Below, piece after piece: positions 42,172 through 53,366 of a DNA stretch of 64,000 bases; position 1 is the stretch's first letter, and each line of letters begins with the position of its first letter. Both the position numbers and the translations under genes were made by a program. Location of the stretch: the NCBI GenBank assembly GCA_963920635.1, contig OY987302.1:27255278-27319277 (forward strand). The letters are read 5' to 3'. The notes under the pieces were generated by a model. The model saw only the letters and a list, made by a program, of their open reading frames with translations, had not been told where the DNA came from and did no database searches. Origin of the DNA: Pseudeuparius sepicola. Taxonomy: Eukaryota; Arthropoda; Insecta; Coleoptera; Anthribidae.

Positions 42172-45035
42172 TTATAAAATATTTCAAAGCCGAGATCAGT
42201 TCTGGCGACACAAGGTGTTAAAATAGAATATGTATTTTTCTCTGTGGTAAATACTACTAAAGACATTAATAATGTGTAGGAAAAGATTTGTTTGAAGGTA
42301 TTTGAAATGATTTATATTTTATTGACACGTCAGGATATTAACCACATATTAATATTAATTGATTAAATAATAATAAACTAATTAAATCAACAGATAACCA
42401 CCTAAAAAAAACAACTGAGCGATTGGCAAACTCTCGTTTCCAGGTTAATCAGTGGCAAACCTGGAAATAAATAAAACAAACCTGAGCATACTTATTTCAC
42501 TAAAATGGATTTCATTGAAGTTAAATAAATAAAATTATTTCCCGATTGTTGGACTGTCCTAGTAACGACAACGTACTGACAATGCATGAGTAATGGACAT
42601 TGTACCCATCCAAAGTGCCCGAATAAACGTATCGAGTCGTGCAACGAGCATTACAGTACTCACTCAATACCGTAGCAAACACGCTACCTGAGTCAATTAC
42701 TCATAACCAATGTTGATACAGCAATCTCCGATCTAGACCACTTGACAATAATATCACTCTGTACTGAGGAGTGCAATGGGCACCAAAACGGGAGGGTCCC
42801 CTCCAGACACAGAGCCCTGTTACATACCTTAACGAGTCGTGCAATGGTCCCAGACCTACTCCAGGTATCAACAAGAAACACCATAACTATTGCCAAAACG
42901 CCACAGGCAAGACAGTCAACAAGCAGTAATTAAAAATATCCATTACTCAGATTATTTGCACAATAATATTAAAACATCGGTACAAACACAAACAAATATG
43001 CAGAAACAAATATGCCCTGTGAGAAAACTCACCTCTTTCGTGTAGCTCAACACTGACACAAAATTAGCACAATTTAAATATTAGGCTTCTTATACTCGGG
43101 AACCAAAACTCAAGTGAAGGCAAATCTGTTAAATCTTTCGATGGAATACGTCGTGTGCCATAGAGATTAAATCAATATCCTCAGTATCGCTAACTTTGCG
43201 CTACGTTTTATAAACGACTTAGCCAGAACAGATTGTTTGTGTGATTGAATGATTTTTAACAAGGGAGAAAAAAACATATTATACATACTAGAAAATAGTG
43301 AGTCTTACAAATGTAAACTAAAAGCATGTGTGTACAACGCCAAAGGTAAAACCATGCGGGAAATATTTCACCGAACTGTTTTTTTATACATCCTACCCCA
43401 CCGAACCGGTAGGCGACGCAGCCACGCAATGAGGCCTTTGTTTCCCTGAGGCAGTCTGTGTTCGTTGCCACCTATGATCCCCGGAACTAATCTGCATATG
43501 TCGTGGAGGTAAAGAGCAACCAACGGTTTTCGGAGTATAATTATGCGTATGCAAATTGGGTTATGCTGCTTATGAAGTTGAAAACGACTGCCAGCAATTA
43601 TTCAGTAATTACCGCTAAAAGCATGGGCAAGTTGTGGTTAGATATACTAGCCTTCACAAATCAATAACGAAAAATTAGAAAATATGCAAAACGTGAAAAA
43701 GACGTTTCAAAATAAGTATAGGACGAACGTTATAACGTATTCGCACTGCAAGGAACTTTTCCAGCTTGGCAGAAAAAAAAACACTTCAAAAATTTTGTTT
43801 TCTAGGCACCACAGTGGGGTTCATTTTGAACATCTATTGTAATGTTTGATAAGCCTTTTTTAAATTAAAGTTATTTCTTACACAACCATATAGATACTGA
43901 GTTAAAACTATGAATAGGAAGCTAAGTTCCCTTTTAACCAGTCTTTCCTTTTCCACTGGGTAGTGTGTTTATATAACGTTATCTGAGTTTTTAATTTTTT
44001 CTAGATTTCTTAGCTTACTAAAATGTTTTACTGCTGAAGGTGCCCCCCTGGGTAGGCTGAAACATATTATGAACCTACAGTTTTCCTTGAACATACTGTG
44101 TTTGTGGAGCTGAGAATGGAAGTTTTACTCTCCTCGTCATACAGATGTGTTTGTCAAAGCTTCAAAACTGTCAAACATAGCAACAATTTTTGAACGAATT
44201 CTATGTAAAAAAAAATAGCAAAATAATGTTGTGAATAAAATCGAAAATTTTCAAAACAATAAAACGCGAAAAAACTAAAATCATTCTGTATTTTTATTTA
44301 GTTGAAAAAAAAAGCCTGCATGGTAAGTTCTCATTATCACCCCTTTAATAATACCTAATTACATCAACATATAGGTGAACTTCCTGTGTAAAGTTATCTA
44401 CTATTTTATGAGATCGACTTAACACATGGTTAGTCAATCAGGGCAAGGACATCAATATTGTTGACTAAAATATCGCACCGCACCTTTCAAAGTATCGGAT
44501 TTCGCTGGTTTTCATGAAAAAATCTCACTAAAACCGGCTTTTATGGAAACTAGAGATATTATAGGCTTCTATAAAAAAGATACCTGAGATGGTCATCTGA
44601 TGTTTATCAGCCTGTCCAGAAATTAAACTTGTTTCCCCTGAATGTTTTCATATTAAATTAGGCCTTTTTTAAATTACAATTTTCAATGGGAGTTGGATAG
44701 TAGGTATCGTGTCATGTACACATTAATTGACTTTAACTGCCGAGACTTGGCACTACAAAGAGCATAATGGTAGTAATTAATTATACTAATTTTATTTTGT
44801 AGGCAAGGTCTATAATTTTCTACGTATAGTTTACCATATTTTTAAATATAGAATTCATCCTACACTCTATCCATTTTAGTTTTAATGAAATGTACTAAAC
44901 GGTTAGAATATAAATAAAATTAAACATGAGATAAGATCAAGCTTTTGAAATTTGAATATTTTTAAGGACATTGATTGTTTGTATTAGCGAGAAAATCGCG
45001 GTGATAAACCTTAAAATTTTCATCCTGTATAAATA
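42172..45035. other. Non-coding, no gene found
   Basis: About 2.9 kb without a domain-bearing frame. Positions 42540-43200 are somewhat less AT-rich and have no foldback; this is the most host-like stretch here, but nothing in it is identifiable. Confidence 0.5.
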
Positions 45036-45780
45036 CAGTGTGTCCCAATTTGATACTGGACACCTAAGAACTATATGAATGACAAGGAAAACAAATGGTC
45101 TCTATTTTTTTTATTGGTAGTCCCAAGGGAGAATATCTCATAGGCGGTGGTATTTGGATGGGGTAATTATTTCGTAGCCTGCTATGATTTTTTAAAACAG
45201 CTAATTTTCAAGAAACCCTATTAGGGATTTTTTTACGACAAAATGATATTAAGAAAACTTGTTGAGAATGAAAAACTGAGTAGAATTGCAAAATTTCAAA
45301 AGTCTAGGCCTACTTTCATTTTTAGCTTTTTCGCCTTTTTCTCCCACCTTTTTCTTAGAAATGTGTCCTTTCTGGAGCTTTCACGTCAAAATATTATTAA
45401 GGAAACTTGATCATCGTGAAAAAATAAAATTTTGACTTGAAAGCTCCAGAATGGACACTTTTCGAAGAAAAAAGGTGGGAGATAAATCTAAAAATTAAAG
45501 TAGTCCTAGCCTTTTGAAATTTTGCGAATCTACTTAGTTTTTCATTCTAAACAAGTTTTCATAATAACATTTTGTCGTAAAAAAATCCCTAATGGGGTTT
45601 CTTGAATATTTGCTATTTTAAAAAATCATAGCAGGCCATGAAATAACTACCCTATCCAAATACCACCGCCTATGAGATACTCTCCCTTGGTAGGTACTAA
45701 CAATAAAAAAATAGAGACCATTTGTTTTCCTTGCGCTTCATATATTTCTGAGGGGTTCAGTATCAAATTGGGACACACTG
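45036..45780. mobile_element. Palindromic mariner-type foldback, 745 bp
   Basis: Flanked by TA (45034-45035 and 45781-45782). The ends are CAGTGTGTCCCAATTTGATA on both sides. The two ~365-bp arms pair along almost their whole length, meeting near 45408. No transposase remains. This is the expected product of internal deletion of a long-TIR element. Confidence 0.88.
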
Positions 45781-46299
45781 TATATAATAAATAAGGAAGA
45801 TTCACAGAAAATTATTGTAATGGTGAGATAGTACTTATGAAATGCTTATGAATCGGTAACAAAATTAGTTTTGTTATCTAATGATTTTGTGGCATTCCGC
45901 TACATTAAAAAATTATTAGGAAAAGTGATTCCGCTTCCAGATATATTCGGGTTACAATCGAACAACTCTGAAGAAATGCAGTTTCCACATGATTTTATAC
46001 TTACATAGTCCAGTCCGTAGAGATATAGAAAGTTAATATTCATAACAGTTGAATTGATGGAATCTGTCCAGAGTAATGTGTATAACAAATAACAATAACA
46101 ACAGCTAAATTCATTACGAATCAAAAATATTTTAAAATTGACTTTTTTTAACTTAAATAGTAATAAATAAATCGTAGTAAATAAATGAGATAGATGTATA
46201 CATTATATACTTATTATATACTTATATACTTATACTGAAAAACCTCTCAATAGGTACCTACATATAGAAGTGATATTATTCTAATATGTATTTTTAATT

Positions 46300-46830
46300 T
46301 GCCTTGGAAATTGTGGTTTTAATATAAAGTAGCGCTCGGCCTCGGTGGCTGAGATTTTCAATTTGGGCGTCGCGTCGCAATACACGCCTCCTCCTCCTGT
46401 ACGGCATTTTTCGAGCAAGCCAGCGGCGGCGACACACATATTGTATTCAATGATATTTATGACTACGTTTATCTCGACGCGTTCGATCCGATTGAAAGAT
46501 GTTTGAATTCACTGGAGCGGACTCAAATAGACGGCGTAAACCCTACAGATTGAAATTCAATCATATTTAAAATTTTAAGTCAAGCCGCTATTTCCAAACA
46601 GAAGTTGGCCAGAATGTGCACCGCAGCCTACTGTGGAATAAGTATAATAAGTTAATGTCTCTAGAGAGGATTGAAAACAGTAGGATTCAATACTGATGAT
46701 GTAAACGTAGAATTATAAAAGATTTGACATAACTCAATCGGATCCATTTCAATCCGATCGAGTTGTCACGAGATAAACGTATAGTCAATCTTAAACACCC
46801 CGGAACAATAGCCGAATTCTCTCTCCAGGT
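46300..46830. other. GC-richer block with 44-bp inverted repeat
   Basis: gactacgtttatctcgacgc with gttcgatccgattgaaag at 46458-46501 returns inverted at 46745-46788 (catttcaatccgatcg ... cgagataaacgtatagtc). The block also has a GC-rich start (ctcggcctcggtggctgag, agccagcggcggcgacac). Non-coding; a regulatory palindrome or an old TIR element. Confidence 0.5.
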
Positions 46831-47580
46831 ACGTGCTCTCTTAAGCCACATACCTAATAGTCGTAGTTCTGCGAATCCAGTATTGACGATTGTTCGGCCT
46901 TAGAGTCATACTTTACATAACTTACATTAGTTTTTGAAGGATTTTGATAGATTAGCTTTTCATTTATCTTGGCAATCTTTCTGACAGATTCTTAATGTTA
47001 GTTTGTTCACGTATGGGTCAGGATGATTTATCCAAGAGTAACATCCCCCACTTAATTCCTTTGTACTTCATAGTTTCTACCAAAAAATGTATTCCTATGT
47101 AATGTTTACTACGTTTGCCAGAAACAATTGAACATATAATAAAAATAAAGAGGAAAAAAAGTTACAGGGGTTAGGTGTGTTTCTGGTAAATTAACGGCTA
47201 CTATTTATTCCTATAGTAAAGGAGATAAAACTTTAAGAAAAACAAAAGGAATACTAATTATATAGCTTTTTTTACCAAGCTCAACTTTAATAAATTAATA
47301 ATACTCGGAGACTTATGCTAAAGCTTGCTCTAGAGACAACAAAGTTATAAAACTTTTTGCACAGTACGTTTCACAACATATAGTTAACCACGCTCCTATT
47401 TTCTTCGCTTTGAATGTGGTGAAAATATTTTTTACTCACAAATTTTGTTCCATTTATCTTCTACAAAAACTATAAAGGTTCAAGAAGGAACCGATTTTTT
47501 TATTGTCTGTAAAGAATCACATACAAAATCGAATGAAAGTGACTCATTTACGAAAGAAGAGGCATAATAATGTTTCTAAA

Positions 47581-47957
47581 GTCTATCCAAGTTACAGAGG
47601 TAGTGGATCAAAATATTAGCCACTACGTGACCTATTCTCTTATTGGTCTGGCCGTCATAAAATGTCAAATGTTTACACGGCGAGCAGAATGCAGGGCCGG
47701 CTCTTCCCTTAGTGGAGTTTCCTGCATATTTTATATCGGATCGCGAGCAGTATATTCTGTAAATTTATTTTGCTACTTAATTTAAGGAAATTTATAAAGA
47801 TCCACGAAAGGTAAAAACACAATTTTTAGAACTCCTAAAAGAATTAGTTCAGAATTACAAGCCACTGGGAATCTCATATTAGTCAGACCCTGGTAATCGA
47901 TCGCAATGCGGTCATGTGACTTTGTTTATATCTACTGCCGCTGTAACTTGGATAGAC
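47581..47957 (-). mobile_element. TIR element (MITE-like), copy 2
   Basis: Opposite-orientation relative of 25289-25675 with the same ctatccaagttacag termini. The 71-codon frame in it is the antisense of the element and not a gene. Confidence 0.8.
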
Positions 47958-49174
47958 TATAGTCCCTTAACAAAAATCAGCTTTCATTATAGATATTAGA
48001 TAATTCTGCCTCCTCTGTCTCCTAAAATATTCCCAATATCACAGAATAGCAGGTGGCTATTCTGTGCCAATATAAAAGAAACCGTACGAATACTTATCCC
48101 ACAGTTTTGTTATGTTACTGTTGGCGATAATGATTTGATAACCACAACTTAAGCATTGTGTAAAACAAAGTCGGTAGCGTTCAAAATTACAATTTGTAAC
48201 CGGTTGACAGGTGCTGTGTATTGAATAAATTATCTTGGTAATTAGATAAATTGGTGGTTCAAAAACTCAACTATTAAATGTTACTGCAAAATAATAGATT
48301 TTTTTGAAAAATCCAGATGCATTTTTCATTAAAAATCTTTACCGTCCGTCTGAATATCAGCCAAGACGTTGCGAGCAATTATCTCGGTAATTTTTAAGAT
48401 AAATTAATGATTGAAACACCAAACTTGTGTAGTTTGGGAATAAGAAAAAAAGAAGAATTGAATTTCAAACAAAACAGTTATCGCCAAATATCCATTTTGT
48501 CCCAGCTAAGACTAAGTATATAAAAAATTAATATTATTTTAAAGAAAAATACAGAACTTCCGACTAAACCGGAATTTTTGTTATGAAGTATACATGGTGG
48601 CCCTGGATTTGAATTGGAATAATTAGTGTCAGTGAAAAACACAAAGTATTTTTGGGGTTAGCCTAAGAAAATCGTTAAACCTAAACCTAAACCTAAAACC
48701 CCTAAAAAAATATAAAGAAAAGTCGTTTATGAATGATCAGTTGGGTAGTCGATTTATCGTAAACTTTTTTGTAAATACAAATTTTACCTACTCTCCAAAA
48801 TAAGGGTCATATCTGAACAAAATAATACGAAAACTCAAAGTAGACCGATAGGTCCTAAAATAAAGATTCTTAGTGTTGCTTTTAATTGTAAACTATATAA
48901 CCATCGCCGAAGTTTTAATCGGTTAATAACATTATAACTAGTGCTAGTGGTTCTACAAAGGAAGCGCATTTACATAAATTTTAACCCTCTCACCCTCTAA
49001 AATGTAGGACGCCTAAATGCTGCATGCCACGACATCTCCACGCAATTTGGCACAAACGCAAAGCATAGGGTGCAAAAGGTCATAATCGATTTTTTAAATT
49101 TAGGATGCTGAGGACTGAAACTGTTGGTTTGGGAAAGAAGCGCATAGATGGCGCCTTCACTAGCAGCATATAAA
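47958..49174. other. Non-coding, no feature
   Basis: Nothing recognised. A short run of cctaaacctaaacctaaa at about 48680 is a three-unit simple repeat only. Confidence 0.5.
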
Positions 49175-50171
49175 GGGTGTCCCATTAAGAACTTTAATTT
49201 TGAATAACGTGCCATGGCTAACTGTCAAATAATGTTTAGAGGGCCATATTTTTGGTAGGCGTGTACCTACAGATACTTTGACATTTAAGAAAATGCGGCG
49301 TTATACTCTTGAGGAACGTTTATTAATTGTTGTACCAGGTGTTTACGTAGATGTAAACTATAATTTTCTTATTTTGTGTGATATAAAAAAAGTGTTATAG
49401 GAAATTTTATTCACTTTTTATAGGCTAGTAAGAAATGTTAAACAGGGTGTTCCGCAAAGGCGTGGCAAACCAAAATAATATATGTTTTGAAATGGAACAC
49501 GCTATATATTGCTACATTTTTGAAACTTGCTCGTCAATGCAATGAAATCGATATAAAACTTTGTATCCATATCTTTTCCCGTTTTTTAAAGATTCCGTTT
49601 TCAATTTGTTTATTAAACTTATTTAACTTGAATTTGTGGATCTCACGACAAAGATAGACGATCAATGCAATAAAAATTAGTTGTAGAGTCGAATTTTTTT
49701 AAGGTGTCCTTACTAGGGCTATCAATAATTGGTAATTTCGAAACCCTAAGTTGACATCAATGCAGCAAAAAATGCAACTAGGTCAGTGGTCAGTAATAAG
49801 AACAATAACAAAAGATAACGGCAAAACTGACGAAACGTACAAAACCCGAGAATATTTTCACTGCCGAATGTTTGAACCAGTTTGAACGATCCGGAAAACC
49901 TTCATTGTCTCTTTGACACACCAAAGCTAAATTTGCCCGATGACTCCGGACATAGACGCTGACGAAAGCAGCTGATTATACCAAAATAACAAAATGGAAA
50001 GTGTTTACATGACGCTTTAAATTATTATTAAAATGAGTTGTAGTCATAACAATTATTATCGTTATTTGTAGCGGTATAATCCTGATTGCAATAGGGTTTT
50101 TATTTTATTATGTTCTTCTAGTATCACTTGGGAAACTCTTACTACTATAAATCAATCAATCAACGCATATA

Positions 50172-52239
50172 CAGGGTGGCCCACCAAGAACTGCATCGAT
50201 CTAGATATGGAAAACTAAAAGTAGGAAAATTCTGAAAATTTGGCACCTCACCAATGCCGATGGGCGCTGCTGAACTGAAATATTTTGGTGAATCTGGCAC
50301 TTCCAGTTATACCGGAAGTCGATATCAACTTTCTTATTTCAAATGGAACACCCTGTATATTATTGCATTTTTGGATTCTAGGTATCATTTTGGAACAAAA
50401 ACATGCAACATGACCTATGTCTAAATCCAACCGTTTTTGAGATATTTGCATTTTTCCGAAAAAAATGACAGGTGCAGACCTAAAGTCAATTAGCAATTTA
50501 TACGAGGAAACCGCGAAATTTCAAAACGAATTTTTGGCATCGTGTAACAGAAGCCCTGACATAGTGACCTCTGCTGAGAAATAAATCCGTTCTTGTATAC
50601 AGGGTGTTCACAAAATATGAATAAAAATTACATTCAAAATGTGCTCAAATCTCGAAATTTTCAAATGGAAACCCCCATTTTTTTAATGACAACTTTGTGT
50701 AAGGTTTCCTATACCTAAATGCCGTAATTTTCGATTAATATACGAAAAACCCACTTTTCGTCCATAAAATGCAGGGTTTGTTTAACGCTTGGAAAATCAT
50801 ATTAGCCGTGGACGTTGAAAAGACAATCACGGCTGAGAATATGTCACTTGGTTTATAAATTATTATCAACAATAATGCCGGCGCGCTTAAATTACACAAA
50901 CGAAGATTATTTAAATTTGTTTATTATCTATGGAGAATGCAACATAAAGTAATATCAAGAACGTGCGATACAAGTACAAAATTTTAAACTATATGGACGT
51001 GTCAGAGAAAAATCACTTAAAAATAAGCCTATTGTTACTGGCTTAAATTACACTACATTAAAACACTAAGAGACTAATAGTTAAAGAAATAACAAAGTTT
51101 TAAACAGTAAGGATGTATCAAAGCAAAAATACAGTGTTAAAGGCAAGCAGAGACTAGAGAAGAAACCTTCCTCTTGTTCGTGTTAATTTAATAAATGTTC
51201 AAATTGTCTTCCTTGAACGTCTAAACACTTTTCACATCTCCGAAGTAGTTCTTCATGCGTAGCCCTTCTAATAGAGAGTGGATTTAAATTGGCAAACGCA
51301 TGTCGCACTCTGTCCATGCAATCTTCCATTGTTATTAATGGAGTACTGTAAACTTGATTCTTTATTGTGCCTCAAATAAAGTAGTCAAGAACTGTGGATA
51401 GCGAGCCCCAAATGTATCGCACTTTCTTGATATTATTACTTTGTTGCATTCTCCGTAGATAATAAACAAATTTAAATAATCTTCGTTTGTGTAATTTAAG
51501 CGCGCCGGCATTATTGTTGACAATAATTTATAAACCAAGTGACATTTCCTCAGCCGTGATTGTCTTTTCAACGTCGACGGCTAATATGATTTTCCAAGCG
51601 TTAAACAAACCCCGCATTTTATGGACGAAAAGTGGGTTTTTCGTAAATTAATCGAAAATTACGGCATTTAGGTATAGGAAACCTTACACAAAGTTGTCAT
51701 TATTATTAGTGGTGAATAAGATCGCATTAAAAAAAAGGGGGTTTCCATTTGAAAATTTCGAGATTTAAGCACATTTTGAATGTAATTTTTATTCATATTT
51801 TGTGAACACCCTATATAAGAACGGATTTATTTCTCTGCAGAGGTCACTAGGTCAGGGCTTCTGTTACACGATGCCAAAAATTCGTTTTGAAATTTCGCGG
51901 TTTCCTCGTATAAATTACTAATTGACTTTAGGTCTGCACCTGCCATTTTTTTCGTAAAAATGCAAATATCTCAAAAACGGTTTTATTTAGACATAGGACA
52001 TGTTGCATGTTTTTGTTCCAAAATGATGCCTAGAATCCAAAAATGCAATAACATGCAGGGTGTTCCATTTGAAATAAGAAAGTTGATATCAACTTCCGGT
52101 ATAACCGGAAGTGCCAGATTCACCAAAATATTTTAGTTGAGCAGCGCCCATCGGCATTGGTGAGGTGCCAAATTTTCAGAATTTTCCTACTTTTAGTTTT
52201 CCATACATAGATCGATGCAGTTCGTGGTGGGCCACCCTG
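50172..52239 (-). mobile_element. Internally deleted mariner-type element with ~840-bp TIRs
   Basis: TA-flanked (50170-50171 and 52240-52241), ends CAGGGTGGCCCACCA. The left arm 50172 to about 51000 and the right arm about 51400-52239 are inverted copies. They are long enough that both contain the start codon and the first ~35 codons of the transposase. Centre near 51205. Confidence 0.85.
51183..51511 (-). pseudogene. Mariner-type transposase remnant: N-terminus joined to C-terminus
   Basis: From ATG at 51509-51511 the minus strand encodes MPARLNYTNEDYLNLFIIYG and ECNKV..., the DUF4817-like N-terminal helix-turn-helix seen in many arthropod mariner-type elements. At about 51395 it jumps out of frame to LDYFI, GTIKNQVYS and MEDCMDRVRHAFANLNPLS, ending in FEHLLN and a stop at 51183-51185. 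This is the transposase C-terminus just after the third catalytic residue. The whole DDE core is deleted, so the element is non-autonomous. Confidence 0.75.
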
Positions 52240-52582
52240 TATAATTATGCCAATGTTATACCCATGGATAACAGAAAATTCCTAAGGATTTTGTGAAGAA
52301 TCCGGACTTCCTACAGCAAGACGCGTACCATATATGCCCGACTAAACATTTTTTGACAGTTAGCCATGGCACGTTATTTAAAATTATTAAATTTCTTAAT
52401 GGAATTTCGTTCGTCTTGCTAAAAAAGGCGGGGATTTATTTGTGCAGAAACTCTTGCTAACTATGCCATAATATCACAAGTATTTTGATACGTACCTAAT
52501 AATTAGTTTTTTTGATGAATATTTCGAAAATATTGTTCTCTTCTATATTTTTGAAGGATTTAATTTTCAATCTTGTGTGCAG

Positions 52583-52837
52583 AAGTACGGCTGCGACCAA
52601 TTTGAACTTGCAATGTCTTAGGGTTTCTGAGAAGCTATCCGACAACATCGGTAGCTGCCAGACGCTTTTCGTCTTCCTTCCCTTCACCCGTTGAGTGAGG
52701 GAATATAACCCGTCGGCTCTTTTGAAACGCGATGTGCGGGCCGGGAAAGGGCGGTGTTGCCCGATCTCTCCGGATCTCCCTCATTTCGGCATATAGAGTT
52801 GTCTTGCAAGTTCAAATTGACTGCAGCTGTAGCTACT
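52583..52837. repeat. Inverted-repeat unit with GC-rich centre
   Basis: agtacggctgcgaccaattt and gaacttgcaa on the left pair with ttgcaagttc and aaattgactgcagctgtagc on the right. The centre is GC-rich (gcgggccgggaaagggcggt). Non-coding. Confidence 0.6.
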
Positions 52838-52959
52838 TATTATACATATATAAATTGGCAGAAAGCAATAAATCAGTTGGACCTGGTTACCATTTACTAT
52901 ATAACGAGTAGGTCAATACTATTAGGACCATTCAAAAAATAGTAAATATCGACCGTACT

Positions 52960-53366
52960 TTTCCCCTGACTCGACTCCATCAGATGTATGAAGGAAAAGA
53001 ATAAATGCCAATACCATAAAGAAATGAAAAATCTAACACGGCAACAAACACGATTATAATATTGTTCAGTACTCTGAGAAGACGAAGTAAAATCAAAATG
53101 CAAAACGACTATTCAGCCTACGTAAATGGAGCCAAAACGGAGATCCTCACTAATTAAAAAAAAATGGCGATTTATTTCTCGGACTAGACGCGATGCAGAT
53201 ATTCCCAGATTAATAAATTTCAAAAGTCATTCGGCTTTAGATAGCGACTCAATCTATGAATTATTTCGTTCGTTCTTCCAAAGAGTCTACGAGCCATATT
53301 CACAAGTACACACTCCCTGTAACGACGTTAACAGCTTTGATATTTTACCTATATTATATATTTATA
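52960..53366 (+). pseudogene. LINE ORF2 relic, part 1 (linker before RT)
   Basis: Plus-strand frame MEPKRRSSLIKKKWRFISRT ... DADIPRLINF ... YELFRSFFQRVYEP (from 53126; weaker homology from about 52960) corresponds to the region between endonuclease and RT of Jockey/CR1-type non-LTR elements. It is cut at 53366 by the mariner-type insertion and continues at 55753 in the same direction. Confidence 0.65.

Larger units (their letters stand above)
49175..52403. mobile_element. Degraded outer mariner-type element, host of a nested insertion
   Basis: The left terminus (gggtgtcccattaagaactt, cgtgccatggctaactgtca) pairs with the right one (tgacagttagccatggcacg, cttaatgga) over about 100 bp at 52308-52403. 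Just inside the left arm a plus-strand start, ATGCGGCGTTATACTCTTG (about 49294), looks like a transposase N-terminus that soon decays. Between the arms sits the younger element 50172-52239. Confidence 0.6.

Noticed and set aside
48670..48710. cctaaacctaaacctaaa as a telomere-like repeat
   Set aside because: Only three units, and the unit is not the usual insect TTAGG telomere repeat.
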